A stretch of 64,000 nt of DNA. Source: Chryseosolibacter histidinae (GTDB taxonomy: Bacteria > Bacteroidota > Bacteroidia > Cytophagales > Cyclobacteriaceae). Made by a program: the position numbers and the translations under genes. Positions 49,101 through 57,646 of this stretch are shown one piece after another (the stretch's first letter is position 1; each line of letters starts with the position of its first letter). Location of the stretch: NCBI RefSeq assembly GCF_018598225.1, contig NZ_JAHESF010000022.1:1-64000 (forward strand), written 5' to 3'. A model generated the notes under the pieces. It had not been told where the DNA came from and did no database searches. It worked only from the letters and a program-made list of their open reading frames with translations.

Positions 49101-51536
49101 ACGTGTTTCATACTGCACCGCATGGTCATCGGCCGCCTGCTGCATTTGTTGTTGTGTTACAGCCGACGCATGTGTGTATATGCCCGACATGATGGGTCGA
49201 TTGAGGGCATCAAACCTGGTGAATGCCCACTCATTCCGGAGACGCTGGTTACCATCCTGGCTCAGGATCACCTGGTCACGTTTGTTGTAGACCACGTGAA
49301 CCGGCTCAGCACCAGGCACTTTTTTCGTGCTCACCCTTCCATAACGGTCATATTGATAGGTAAAGCACCACTTCGAAATAAAGGCTGCATCGGGTGTCCA
49401 GGCGCCTGATGTCGGCAATGCTTTCACACCTTCAGGTTGAATGACCATCCGCAATTGCGAAAAGAGATCGTACACGTAATAGGTGAATGTTTGTTCTCCT
49501 GCATTGACCTCCTTTTTTACGAGCACCGTGCGCTGCTGCCGGTCGCTGAAGTTCCAGGTTTTAAATCCGTTCTCGTCGGTGATCTCCTCCACTGTGAGTT
49601 CTCCAGCGCCGTAATAACCTGGCGATGCGCACTGGCCTGTGGAAAGGTTGTAGCTCCACGATCTCACCTGATTGGCTTCGTTGGTTTGAACCTTGTTCTT
49701 CACTGTAGCACTGCCGACCTGCCATGATTCTCCAGGCGCGCCCTGCTCGGTCACGCGGTTGAGCGGCGACGTTTCAAACACGGTTTCAGCCCAGGGCACA
49801 GCGGTGCCGGCGCGACGGTCAGCGGTTGCAACGGTGGAACTATAAAAGGACAGTTGCTCGCTCGGGCCGTTCGTTTTGAATTTTCCATCATCGCTAACGG
49901 CAACGTACGGGAGGTACCTCCTGCTTTCGCGCCCGAAACGGTCATAGGCATGGATCTGAACCACATCCTTTTTTGCAGGTGATGCCTGCGGCGTTAACAG
50001 TTGCATGGTGCGTCCAAAGCCATCGGTATACGCAATGGTCTGGGCGTTCTCTCCTGCAGCCAGCATCGGTACTTCCGACTCCAACCGCACACCTTTCTTC
50101 CGGATGTTATTGGTAACAACATAGTTCATGTTCTGGCTGCCCAGGCAGCTGACTGGCTGGGGAATGCTGGTCACGACATAAGCAGCGCTTCCGGTGCTCC
50201 AGCATCCGTCGCTGCTCCTGGCACGAAGGTAGTATGTTCCCGGAGCGGTCACCTCGATCCAGCGCGCCTTTACCATATCGGTGCCATCAGCGGAACTTTG
50301 CCAGTAGTATTCGGTTCCAAAGGTGGGAAGGTCACGCGAAACGGCCAGCATGACCCACTTGCAGTAAAGATACTCTTCCACGTCGAATACAGAAGGCGTG
50401 GGCGGAGCGGGTCTCACACTCACCTGTACCGTGGTTGCAGGGCTCCAGCAGCCCGTGGTGCCATCCCTTCGCCGCACATAATACGCATCACTGTAATCGG
50501 CCCTGTAATACGAAGTCTCCTGGCTAGTCGACCTGCCATCGGGCGAGCTTTGCCAGTAATACGGACCGCCTATGGGCCAGTAGTTCAGCATGGTGTAACC
50601 ACATTCCTGAACGATGGTTGGCTGTGGTGCGGGCGTAACATCCGGGTGCATCGTTGCCGTCACCGCCACACGCGGGCCCTCACAGCCCTTTACAGCGCTT
50701 ACCCAGTACGTGATATTCCCGGACAGCGCCGGTGTTGTTACGGATTCCGTATAAGCAAAGGGACTGCCCCCTGACGGCGATGTATACCAACGGTAACCCT
50801 CGGCGTTGGAATAGGATGCCCGCAATATGACCTGATCACCCCGGCAACCGCTTGCTGAAGTAACGGATACAACCGGTGGCGGTGTGATGTAGATCGCCGC
50901 GGAAGTGGAGTACAGCTCACAATAGACATTGCCGATAACAGCACGGAAATAGGTTGTCTGTGTCGCGGAGAACTGGTATGTGCTTGACGTGTTGCTGATG
51001 GATTGCCAACTCACCTGGTCATAACTTTTCTCCCAGCGTACGATCGGCCCGGAAAAATAACTGAGCGTGACCATTCCTGAATAACTACCGCAGGCACTCA
51101 GCACCGTCATGGCTGCCACGCCTTCACTGCTTTCAGCCTGCTGCAACGATTGCTCCTGCTGCCCGCCGGTAAGGCTGCTGCTGGGACCGATGGACGTTGT
51201 TCCGCCCGACATCTTGTATACGGACATGGTGGCAAAATTTTTCGTCGGCGGTGGCGCTGCCGTATTAAGATCTTTCGCGAGTACTTCTACAGAACCGCTT
51301 GCGGTCAGTTTTCCCGACGAGTTCCAGATCACAGTGACCCTTGATCCTATCGGCTCATCCACAAAGGTGCCGCCCTGGGCGCTCCAGATGATGTCACCCG
51401 TGATACCGGTGGCCGTGTACGTATAGGCACGCCCTGCGCAAACCTGCCCGGCCCCGCTGATGTGCTGTGCCATGACAACCTGCGTCATCGCTAACATCAG
51501 CACGGCCATAACTTTGATAACCTTTGAACTGTTCAT
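46161..51536 (-). CDS. Rhs repeat protein with DUF6443-type region and unrecognised C-terminal tip
   Basis: 1791 aa. Signal peptide VMAVLMLAMTQVVMAQ. Residues about 24-450 hold several Ig-like or PKD-like domains (GQVCAGRAYTYTATGITGDIIWSAQGGTF; VSVTSASGCRGDQVILRASYSNAEGYRWYTSPSGG). Residues about 470-590 match the DUF6443 region of Bacteroidota Rhs proteins (NMNYVVTNNIRKKGV, YTDGFGRTMQ, QIHAYDRFGRESRRYLPY). YD repeats run to about 1530, then the core-closing motif (FNGKERQTELGLNWDDFGARMYDPEMARW then DPQADKAPAWTPFRFAFNNPVRYGDPDG). The last ~210 residues differ from anything recognised: a helix-rich tip with AILFAQAVKYGILKKW and YEQEREKEAEAFLEEAYGIR, ending in a polar tail. No HExxH or other catalytic motif is visible. 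It follows the 1191-aa shell gene by 42 bp and ends at a strong terminator, with no obvious immunity gene. Confidence 0.92.
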   Translation of the reverse strand: MNSSKVIKVMAVLMLAMTQVVMAQHISGAGQVCAGRAYTYTATGITGDIIWSAQGGTFVDEPIGSRVTVIWNSSGKLTASGSVEVLAKDLNTAAPPPTKNFATMSVYKMSGGTTSIGPSSSLTGGQQEQSLQQAESSEGVAAMTVLSACGSYSGMVTLSYFSGPIVRWEKSYDQVSWQSISNTSSTYQFSATQTTYFRAVIGNVYCELYSTSAAIYITPPPVVSVTSASGCRGDQVILRASYSNAEGYRWYTSPSGGSPFAYTESVTTPALSGNITYWVSAVKGCEGPRVAVTATMHPDVTPAPQPTIVQECGYTMLNYWPIGGPYYWQSSPDGRSTSQETSYYRADYSDAYYVRRRDGTTGCWSPATTVQVSVRPAPPTPSVFDVEEYLYCKWVMLAVSRDLPTFGTEYYWQSSADGTDMVKARWIEVTAPGTYYLRARSSDGCWSTGSAAYVVTSIPQPVSCLGSQNMNYVVTNNIRKKGVRLESEVPMLAAGENAQTIAYTDGFGRTMQLLTPQASPAKKDVVQIHAYDRFGRESRRYLPYVAVSDDGKFKTNGPSEQLSFYSSTVATADRRAGTAVPWAETVFETSPLNRVTEQGAPGESWQVGSATVKNKVQTNEANQVRSWSYNLSTGQCASPGYYGAGELTVEEITDENGFKTWNFSDRQQRTVLVKKEVNAGEQTFTYYVYDLFSQLRMVIQPEGVKALPTSGAWTPDAAFISKWCFTYQYDRYGRVSTKKVPGAEPVHVVYNKRDQVILSQDGNQRLRNEWAFTRFDALNRPIMSGIYTHASAVTQQQMQQAADDHAVQYETRTAANYPAQHGYTTTGFPVLNAGNSVIHTVQYYDDYNFDNDPATTEPRFVTSGLAVDPVPDYRVTGKATGMKVAVPATGQMLLNVYFYDRKGNLIQQQQDNHLQGIDIITDLYDFAGQRLQSRHVHQGDGTSLAQNRFYEYDHAGRLTALKHQVNTGVPVTLASYVYNALGQQVEKKLHSVSGNNHLQKVDYRYNIRGWLRSINDRTLSEPSDLFGMELVYNEPPVISASTRQYNGNIAELIFNDRVLNRFSGYAFEYDRLGRMHTATHNGVNSAGNFISGAYSENGIRYDLNGNMLSLTRNVAGRAESFDYTYAGNSLMRHDLVTDNDAGEAEFTYDANGNMIANSNKDIESITYNHLNLTDAVVVTDKGEVHYSYDALGTRLSKTVVDSTGAITTRHYVKGIEYNENGQIEHFSTEEGRVVMKTSVPEYQYYLKDHLGNIRVTFTSAPETFSATATLEKLNAKQEQGKFLHLDEAVKVNYALFDHTQQGASHYAARLNGTQQERIGLAKSLSVMTGDVIRMQVFAKYLDPEQANWTTALNNFMATVAAGTAPAGTVVDGGAAGSIGDVVFPFDGLMDKSGSTGAGPRAYLNYIVFDRSFNYRNAGFVKLSTNAKENGSGVAHERLSKELAITEPGYVYIYLSNENDTPVEVYFDDFTVENINSMIVSSDEYYPFGQAFNSFSRENSVDQHYRFNGKERQTELGLNWDDFGARMYDPEMARWNVLDPQADKAPAWTPFRFAFNNPVRYGDPDGNFEMSTTIYNRYSISNTITNLPHIYKNKSSEFKAILQKHSGLNEKQTLAILEPGQGPRIESSGENSWSRGQSTYARFSGLPSADAKPSIVMSVSEVLSEKNVASKDVGANRLFYEAILFAQAVKYGILKKWSNGDAGYFKKTNDPLLNAVLGMHQTIILNTYEQEREKEAEAFLEEAYGIRTRDGNGKSLLNDREKTLEDIKKSQAEGAHPGTQPNPPDDEKIKKP

Positions 51537-51578
51537 AAAGTATCTTTGAATTGTAATGCGAATAGTTTTGTAAACCGT

Positions 51579-54500
51579 CTAGTTCTTGTATTGGTACTGA
51601 TTGTGCTTCACGATATTGCCCTCTTCGTCTTTGACGGTGACCAGTCTTCCCAGGCCATCGTACTGATAAAAGGCAGTGATGTGGTTCTCGTCCGTGGCCG
51701 AGGTCATGCTGCCAGACGCATCGTATGTGTAGGTCTTCATGTGCGCTTCCGCGGGATGAAGCCGTACATCGTCGATGAGGTTACCATTGGCCTCTATGGT
51801 GAGCTCTCGGGGGCCTGAGAGGGTCCACTGATAACGTGTCCAGGTGGCGCTCACTGCCTGCCATGAGCCATTCACTTTAATGCTGCCTGAGCCCCTGGCC
51901 CACAGGGACACCACATAACTGCCCGACTGCAGCGAAGCCGAAACAATACCTTTGAAGGAACGTTTTCCCGTGCGGGCGTCAGTTGAATAATTGTCAGGAG
52001 CATCGATGTAAGACCAGTTACCCTTGTTCGCGCTTTCAAATCCTGCATAGGCGCATCGATCGATAGCGGCGTTAAAGATCTTCGCAACGGGCAGGCTGTT
52101 GTCATATCCCCAGAGATAAGCTGTTACCACATCACCCGGCGTGGTGACCTGCTCCGGCTTGCCGGCATTGTTATACCGGTCATATTTGATTGTCTCACGA
52201 TAGTACCGGTCATCGAAGGCGCCATTGTTACTGACGGAGGCACGGAAATCTGTTACCGCCGAGGTAGCACCGAATGTCAGCTGCCGGGAAGGAAGAATGT
52301 TGTTTCCGAAGGTGTCGAACTGGTAATACTTTGCCGCGACCACACGCTGGCTTCCATCCTGTGACGTTTCCCTCGTTACAGATTCTATCACCGGTGAAAG
52401 AATGTGGCGTTGCACGAGCTGCTGGATGAATGGCGCCGCACCCGGTGTGTATTGCCAGGGGTACCGGTATTCCGTAACAAGCGATTTGCCCTCACTGGTC
52501 CGCTCCGTCTCGGAGATCACGAACTGGCGGGCTGCATCGAAAGCCAGTGCTTTCCTGGTGACAAAAGTATGGCCATTCTCATCAAAAAGCGTTTCACGCG
52601 AAGACACCATCGGTCTGAATGCAAGGTTGTACGTATATCCTCCAATGGCATAACGCTCTATAAATCCCTCGCCGAAAGGGCCACCTCCGGTGATGGCAAG
52701 GCCTATCTTATAAGCCGGGATCTTTTTTATCACCGGTACCGAGTCGTATTTGTTCTCGATCATTCTTACCGCTTTGAAAACGCCCGCGGTCTCATATTTG
52801 TAGTCGATCTGTTTCACCAGCAGTCCGCGCGAATGATCATAGGAGCTGGCCGGCGGAAAGGGCACCTGCGTGACGATGTTGTCGGGTGATGTATCAAAGG
52901 AGGTAAAAAATGACTCGGTCTTCCCTCCTTCACCGTTGATACCATGGAACACGTTGACCTGCCTGTAGCCGATGTGACTTCCCTGGGTGTTCCCTAAAGC
53001 AACGACGCTGTTCGAGATCCGGGATATATAATCTTTCGGATTCAGCACGGGACTGTTGTCATCACCTTCGTGGACCCGCGTTTCAAACTCATACTGTGGT
53101 ATAGCGGCAATCACACCGCTGGAAACAACTTCCTGGCCATCCAGCATGGTGTAGTCAAACCGTCTCACAATGTCGTTGGCGGTGCTGATCCCGTCATGGT
53201 CGGTGATCTTGCTGATCCTGAGCCCGCCCGCGATCTTCGAATTGCTGAGAACGTTCTCGGTCTTTTCAAGCCAGGTGACGGAGGCTGTGGAGCCATCTCT
53301 TCCTCCATTCGTACAGGGGTTTCCCAACGTGGACGCTACCAGGTAATATTGCTGACCGGGCCTCAGATCGGTGAAGCTGAGCTCAGCGCTTTTCGTTTGA
53401 GCGCTCGAAGAATAGGAAAAATGCCGGATGACATTGCCTGACAGGTCTTCGATCCACGCAGATGGTCCGAGACCCGCTTCATTGATACCGGGAGGAAAGG
53501 AGCAGTAGCTTCCCGTGAAAGTGAAGGTAAACGGTTTGTGGCCCGCTTCGGCAATAGCCTCTTGCGGAACCGTAAAGAGCTTCTGCGTAAACTGTCGTAC
53601 AGATGCCTCGGATGAGGTTGTGGATTGATGGGACACGGAAACCCCTTTCGTAACGGTCTCATAGGTCTTTTCAATCCTGGTGCTGCCAACATAGCTATAA
53701 ACGTGCGGCTCATAGTCGAACGTTGTACTGCCTCCGGCAGGATAAATGATCTTTGTCAGGATACCGCCGCCCACCGCACCGGAAGGCTCACGGCTCGCGC
53801 CGGCATAATTTACCGGAGTGCCATCCCAACGTGTGAAGCGATAGGTAGGAAGCAGTGTTGGCTCCGTGTTATTGTTGGCAAAACCCCAGTGGTCCTGGTT
53901 GTTGATCTTCACAGTCGGAAGACCGCCAAGAGAAGGAAGTGTACCTGTGTAAACAAAACGGTGCGGAGGTTTTACCGTGAGTGTACCTGCGGAACCGAGC
54001 TCCTGGATGCTTTCCAATGTAAGTCTTCCCGTTGAATTCGTGTAGCTGTTCGCGAAAGCCCTGATCCGTTTGCCGTCGCGGTCCAGCACTTCTATCTCCC
54101 CCAGGCTGTAGAGCGTGTTGTAGCCGGGAAGATCGGTGCGGGGCTGGCTGCTGTTTTTCAGCAGAATGCTGGCGCCCGACCCGGTCACAATACGGCTGAG
54201 ATATTTTCCGCTGGTGGCCATCGTCTCGTATGAAATATCCGTGTTCGCGGGCTCCCACCCTTCCCGGTGACTCGCCGTCTCCGATGACCTCAACATGTAT
54301 TGAAGGTCATAAGGCGTGTATTCGAACATCACCACATGGCCCAGCGGCGAAGTGATCCGCGTAAGATACCAACCCGTTACCCGTGGCCGATCATACCGGC
54401 ATGGATAAAACATGCCCGACTGCGACGTAATGCGAACGCTCTCCTGTGCCTCAAACAGGTATTTCATTCCATCGTCCGTTGTGATCTCCCATGCCTGGAT

Positions 54501-55154
54501 AAACGACGTGGACATTGGGTCGGTATTCAGTCCAACAGGCCTGACGGTAATCCTGCGCTCTGAGCTGACGTCGATCTTCTGCGCCATGTCGAGCGTTTGG
54601 TTCCAGTTGAAGGCAAACTTTCCTGTGTACCCGCCGAAATTGAAAGAGAACTGGTCGGGCTGAGCGTCGGCTTCACAGTCTTCCAGGCCATGCAACACCG
54701 GAAAACGTTCGGCAGCAGTTCCGGCAAGGATATCCATGGGGGCATGGTGCATGGAAAAATTGATAAAGCCACTGTATCCATACTCGTCGGCCTCTCCCAT
54801 GATGGTGCGGGTAACAATACCCCCTGCGTTGAGCGTCCATCCGAGCCCTGTCCGCGATGCGATCTCCTCCACTTTATTACCGGCAGCGTGGTAAGACAGT
54901 GAGACAGGAACGGTAATGTCACCTTCCTTTAATTCCCAGAGGGGAATACTCACCTGGGGTGTGCCTGTATATAGCCCTACCGGTACAGCAGCGTACCGGG
55001 CGAGCGCAGCAGCTTCGGGGGAAGGAGGAATGATATTATCCGAGGCTGTATTCACTGGCTTTACCCCAAGTTGGGCGAGCGCCGTGCCCCAGTCCAGAAC
55101 AAAAAATGTAATCAGGACGATCCAGGGTCCCTTTCCTTTAAATACATGTGTCAT
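51579..55154 (-). CDS. SpvB/Rhs-like shell protein with complete N- and C-terminal modules
   Basis: 1191 aa from the ATG at 55154 (MTHVFKGKGPW); the frame is open nine codons further. Signal peptide WIVLITFFVLDWGTALAQ. The first mature residues are the family opening: ASDNIIPPSPEAAALARYAAVPVGLYTGTPQVSIPL with IASRTGLGWTLNAGGIVTR. Long strand-rich regions follow. Near the C-terminus are the linking motif (AYLWGYDNSLPVAKIFNA), a carbohydrate-binding-like sandwich (GFESANKGNW, DARTGKRSFKGI, YVVSLWARGSG, LIDDVRLHPAEAHMKTYTYD) and YD repeats (YQYDGLGRLVTVKDEEGNIVKHNQYQYKN). It probably forms part of a beta-cage with the Rhs protein encoded 42 bp downstream. It is the one-chain counterpart of the two-chain arrangement at 31411-42744. 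Confidence 0.88.
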   Translation of the reverse strand: MTHVFKGKGPWIVLITFFVLDWGTALAQLGVKPVNTASDNIIPPSPEAAALARYAAVPVGLYTGTPQVSIPLWELKEGDITVPVSLSYHAAGNKVEEIASRTGLGWTLNAGGIVTRTIMGEADEYGYSGFINFSMHHAPMDILAGTAAERFPVLHGLEDCEADAQPDQFSFNFGGYTGKFAFNWNQTLDMAQKIDVSSERRITVRPVGLNTDPMSTSFIQAWEITTDDGMKYLFEAQESVRITSQSGMFYPCRYDRPRVTGWYLTRITSPLGHVVMFEYTPYDLQYMLRSSETASHREGWEPANTDISYETMATSGKYLSRIVTGSGASILLKNSSQPRTDLPGYNTLYSLGEIEVLDRDGKRIRAFANSYTNSTGRLTLESIQELGSAGTLTVKPPHRFVYTGTLPSLGGLPTVKINNQDHWGFANNNTEPTLLPTYRFTRWDGTPVNYAGASREPSGAVGGGILTKIIYPAGGSTTFDYEPHVYSYVGSTRIEKTYETVTKGVSVSHQSTTSSEASVRQFTQKLFTVPQEAIAEAGHKPFTFTFTGSYCSFPPGINEAGLGPSAWIEDLSGNVIRHFSYSSSAQTKSAELSFTDLRPGQQYYLVASTLGNPCTNGGRDGSTASVTWLEKTENVLSNSKIAGGLRISKITDHDGISTANDIVRRFDYTMLDGQEVVSSGVIAAIPQYEFETRVHEGDDNSPVLNPKDYISRISNSVVALGNTQGSHIGYRQVNVFHGINGEGGKTESFFTSFDTSPDNIVTQVPFPPASSYDHSRGLLVKQIDYKYETAGVFKAVRMIENKYDSVPVIKKIPAYKIGLAITGGGPFGEGFIERYAIGGYTYNLAFRPMVSSRETLFDENGHTFVTRKALAFDAARQFVISETERTSEGKSLVTEYRYPWQYTPGAAPFIQQLVQRHILSPVIESVTRETSQDGSQRVVAAKYYQFDTFGNNILPSRQLTFGATSAVTDFRASVSNNGAFDDRYYRETIKYDRYNNAGKPEQVTTPGDVVTAYLWGYDNSLPVAKIFNAAIDRCAYAGFESANKGNWSYIDAPDNYSTDARTGKRSFKGIVSASLQSGSYVVSLWARGSGSIKVNGSWQAVSATWTRYQWTLSGPRELTIEANGNLIDDVRLHPAEAHMKTYTYDASGSMTSATDENHITAFYQYDGLGRLVTVKDEEGNIVKHNQYQYKN

Positions 55155-55307
55155 AGAATCAGTAGCGATTTTTTGCGGCAAATTGAGTCATGAGCAGCTC
55201 CGTGGCATCACCCACGGGTCTCAAACAGCGTGATCGGGTGTGGAAATGGAGGTATTGGGAGCTGAAATGCAGGCCTCAACCGCCCCTCCCGGGAAGAGAC
55301 GGGGGCG

Positions 55308-55338
55308 TTTGCGTAACTGAACGGTTTCATTATATTTG
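55308..55338 (+). promoter_or_regulatory. Bacteroidota-type promoter for the SRPBCC gene
   Basis: TTTG at 55308-55311 and TATATTTG at 55331-55338, 19 bp apart, match both elements of the Bacteroidota primary-sigma consensus (TTTG, 17-23 bp, TAnnTTTG) with no mismatch. The start codon at 55429 lies about 90 bp downstream. Confidence 0.75.
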
Positions 55339-55353
55339 TAACCTAACGGTTAC
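55338..55353 (+). promoter_or_regulatory. Operator-like palindrome overlapping the promoter
   Basis: GTAACCTAACGGTTAC has perfect 6-bp arms around TAAC and shares its first base with the -7 element, so a bound protein would block RNA polymerase. A palindrome of this type is expected for a dimeric winged-helix repressor such as ArsR, which often accompanies SRPBCC genes, but no such regulator gene is next to it here. Confidence 0.65.
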
Positions 55354-55428
55354 CTATCTCGCCTTGATCGCGAGGTCGGGCCGGTACAGCAATTGAAAAA
55401 CTTATATCCTATAACAAAAACTCAAAAC

Positions 55429-55854
55429 ATGATGAAACCTATTGTTATTGAAAAGCTCCTGGATGCTCCCGTAGAGCGGGTTTGGAAAGCTATCACAGAT
55501 AAGGACGACATGAAGCAATGGTATTTTGATATTGCTGAATTCAAGCCGGAAGTAGGTTTCGAATTCCAGTTTGAAGGTCAGAATGAAGGCAGGGTTTTCG
55601 TGCACCTGTGCAAGGTTACGGAAGTGATCGCCAGGAAAAAGCTCACGTACAGCTGGCGCTACAAAGGCCATGAGGGTAACTCATTTGTGACTTTCGAATT
55701 GTCTGAAGAAAGCGGGAAAACCAAAATAAAGCTCACCCATACCGGGCTCGAGACCTTCCCTCCGCTTGCCGATTTTGCAAAAGAGAACTTTGTTGCCGGA
55801 TGGACAGCGCTTATTGGCTCGCTCCTGCCTGCGTTTGTTGAAAAGAAAGCCTGA
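55429..55854 (+). CDS. SRPBCC/AHSA1-family protein
   Basis: 141 aa from MMKPIVIEKL at 55429; twelve upstream in-frame codons belong to the leader. It has the START-like hydrophobic-cavity fold of the AHSA1 subgroup: LLDAPVERVWKAITDKDDMKQWYF at the start, a beta-sheet with GFEFQFEGQNEGRVFVHLCKVTEVIARKKLTYSW, VTFELSEESGKTKIKLTHTGLETF, then the long closing helix FAKENFVAGWTALIGSLLPAFVEKK. Members bind hydrophobic ligands or assist Hsp90-like proteins; the actual ligand is unknown. It has a consensus promoter and an overlapping palindrome. In many bacteria these genes are paired with an ArsR-type repressor gene; here none is adjacent. The next gene, a transporter, follows 84 bp later and might be co-transcribed. 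Confidence 0.92.
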   Translation: MMKPIVIEKLLDAPVERVWKAITDKDDMKQWYFDIAEFKPEVGFEFQFEGQNEGRVFVHLCKVTEVIARKKLTYSWRYKGHEGNSFVTFELSEESGKTKIKLTHTGLETFPPLADFAKENFVAGWTALIGSLLPAFVEKKA

Positions 55855-55937
55855 CCAATTAGTCGTCGGACCAACTGCCTGGCGCAAGGCCCGTGCGCAG
55901 TGGTCTGACGACTTTTGCGTATTGTTGTAGCCACGAT

Positions 55938-56921
55938 ATGAACAAGCTGCTTCTCCATTTCCAAAAGGCCGGCCTGAATGGCTTTTTTCTTTTTATGCTC
56001 GTTGCCGTGGGGCTGAGCTGGCTGTTTCCGTTTTATGGCACGGCGCAAAGTCCACTTCCGCTGGGGCTCATCACTCAATACGGCATTCCGATTATCTTTT
56101 TCTTTTATGGTGTGCGGTTAAGTCCTGAACAGCTCAGGGCGGGACTCAGCAACTGGAAACTGCACCTGATCGTGCAAAGCACCACGTTCGTGCTCTTTCC
56201 GCTGATTGTATTGTTGTTTTCCTTTCTGCGGAACGATCCGGAGTACCAACTGCTGTGGCTCGGTACATTCTACCTGGCGGCATTGCCTTCCACTGTTTCT
56301 TCGTCGGTGGTGATGGTCTCCATTGCACACGGCAACCTGCCCGCAGCGATCTTCAACGCGAGCCTCTCCAGCATGCTTGGAATTTTTATCACACCGCTGT
56401 GGATGAGCTTCTTTATCAAAGAGTCCGCCAGCGCTGCGGAGTTTACCGACGTGATTGTCAAGCTCTGCTTCCAGGTGCTGGTGCCGGTGATCGCCGGTTT
56501 TCTCATGCACCGATGGCTGGGACGGTTCTCCGAAAGGCATAAAACGAAACTGCGTTACTTTGATCAGGCGGTCATCCTGCTCATCATCTATACGGCTTTC
56601 TGCGAATCGTTCTACGGAAATGTTTTCAGCACCCACTCCCTTACCGAGATCGCCCTGCTGGCAGCCGTCATGCTGGCATTCTTCCTGGTCATGTTCGGCC
56701 TCATGCAGGTGAGCGCATCCTACCTCGGTTTTTCGAGGGAAGACCGCATCACCATTCTTTTCTGTGGCTCCAAAAAATCGCTGGTACAGGGAGCGCTGAT
56801 GGGAAGGCTGCTGTTCCCGAATCCTGTTACCCTGGGCGTGATCCTGTTGCCATTGGTTCTTTACCACGCACTACAGCTGCTGGTGGGGAGCGCCATGGCT
56901 GAAAAAATGGCGAGGGAATAG
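55938..56921 (+). CDS. Bile acid:sodium symporter-family transporter (YfeH/SBF-like)
   Basis: 327 aa from MNKLLLHFQ at 55938, chosen because the fifteen codons upstream are hydrophilic and lie in the leader. About nine to ten hydrophobic segments cover the chain (FFLFMLVAVGLSWLFPFYG; YGIPIIFFFYGVRL; IVQSTTFVLFPLIVLLF; FYLAALPSTVSSSVVMVSIAHGN; and others). The PF13593-type motifs are present: FFFYGVRLSPEQL in the first half, TFYLAALPSTVSSSVVMVSIAHGNLPAAIFNASLSSMLGIFITPLW as the crossing region, and FCGSKKSLVQGALMGRLLF near the end. These proteins probably import an organic anion with sodium; substrates are mostly undefined. It lies downstream of the SRPBCC gene and ends in a short repeat (56922-56960). 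Confidence 0.92.
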   Translation: MNKLLLHFQKAGLNGFFLFMLVAVGLSWLFPFYGTAQSPLPLGLITQYGIPIIFFFYGVRLSPEQLRAGLSNWKLHLIVQSTTFVLFPLIVLLFSFLRNDPEYQLLWLGTFYLAALPSTVSSSVVMVSIAHGNLPAAIFNASLSSMLGIFITPLWMSFFIKESASAAEFTDVIVKLCFQVLVPVIAGFLMHRWLGRFSERHKTKLRYFDQAVILLIIYTAFCESFYGNVFSTHSLTEIALLAAVMLAFFLVMFGLMQVSASYLGFSREDRITILFCGSKKSLVQGALMGRLLFPNPVTLGVILLPLVLYHALQLLVGSAMAEKMARE

Positions 56922-56960
56922 AAGCCAGGAGCCAGGAGGAGGAGTCATGAGTAAGAAGTA
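56922..56960. repeat. GAAGCCAGGAG-type dispersed repeat
   Basis: GAAGCCAGGAGCCAGGAGGA followed by GGAGTCATGAGTAAGAAGTA directly after the transporter stop codon. It is related to 1942-1997, which also lies behind the stop codon of a plus-strand gene. Confidence 0.65.
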
Positions 56961-56971
56961 ACAGGTACGCA

Positions 56972-57577
56972 TCAGGAATTGGGATCTTTGAGATCAGCGT
57001 ATTCGTCTACTCCATCTTTTTGAACAGGCTGTCCGGAATCTACAGGGCGTTCGATGATGCGACTGTGAAGGCGAAGGCTTTCACGTTGCTGTGGCTGAAT
57101 GGTGGTGGATCTTTCCAACGTTGAGTCTGCAGGCTGCTCGTGCTCTGCAACACCGGGATACGTCCGTACCGCTGGTGCATCTTCGCCTGCGGATCTTCTG
57201 GTGCGGTCGTCGCGGGTCCAGCTATCTTCCAGCAACCGAGCCCGTTCATCAACATTAATGGCGCCACACCGGTCGAGAATGTCAGCGATCTTTTCTGCAT
57301 CGGGCCAGGTGTCTGACTGCACTGCCACCACGGCACCCTGCTGGGCCACAGCCGCATACTTCATCGCCAGATCGGTATCGGCAAAAATGCGCTGAAAGTA
57401 ACGGCCCATGCTGCTATCGAGCGTATTCTTTTCATCGGTTACATCTCCCCTGCCCCGCGTTGCATCCGGAGTTGAAACATCAATTTTTTCCCTGCTAAGG
57501 CCATTCGCTGTCAGCATCTCTGCCGCCGCTTCTGCCTGGCTGTTTGATTCGAAAATACCAATTACTGTTTGAGACAT
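56972..57577 (-). CDS. General stress protein 17M-like protein
   Basis: 201 aa from MSQTVIGIFESNSQAEAAAEMLT at 57577; fifteen extra codons upstream are not family-like. The N-terminal 120 residues resemble the heat-induced stress protein family of B. subtilis YflT (GSP 17M): a ferredoxin-like start (VIGIFESNSQAEAAAEMLTANGLSREKIDVST), a helical middle (SSMGRYFQRIFADTDLAMKYAAVAQQGAVVAVQSDTWPDAEKIADIL), and a GAINVDER end. The remaining 80 residues are hydrophilic and low in order (RDDRTRRSAGEDAP, ERSTTIQPQQRESLRLHSRIIERPV), as often seen in related Bacteroidota proteins. It is cytosolic, and its exact role is unknown. It is followed upstream on the same strand by a small membrane-protein gene, 69 bp away. 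Confidence 0.85.
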   Translation of the reverse strand: MSQTVIGIFESNSQAEAAAEMLTANGLSREKIDVSTPDATRGRGDVTDEKNTLDSSMGRYFQRIFADTDLAMKYAAVAQQGAVVAVQSDTWPDAEKIADILDRCGAINVDERARLLEDSWTRDDRTRRSAGEDAPAVRTYPGVAEHEQPADSTLERSTTIQPQQRESLRLHSRIIERPVDSGQPVQKDGVDEYADLKDPNS

Positions 57578-57646
57578 AGTTTTCGTGTTTAGTTGAGTGT
57601 CACTCGAACAAAACCATTCCAAGGGGAGCGGGGTAAATTCTATATT

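Noticed and set aside
55200-55217. CCGTGG-CATCAC-CCACGG inverted repeat before the 1191-aa protein gene
   Set aside because: Short arms, no matching site elsewhere in the window and no good promoter at the right distance; it could be chance.
55190-55396. Possible small plus-strand gene (ArsR-like regulator) before the SRPBCC gene
   Set aside because: The translation has no helix-turn-helix or other regulator motif, and the frame runs through the promoter and palindrome.
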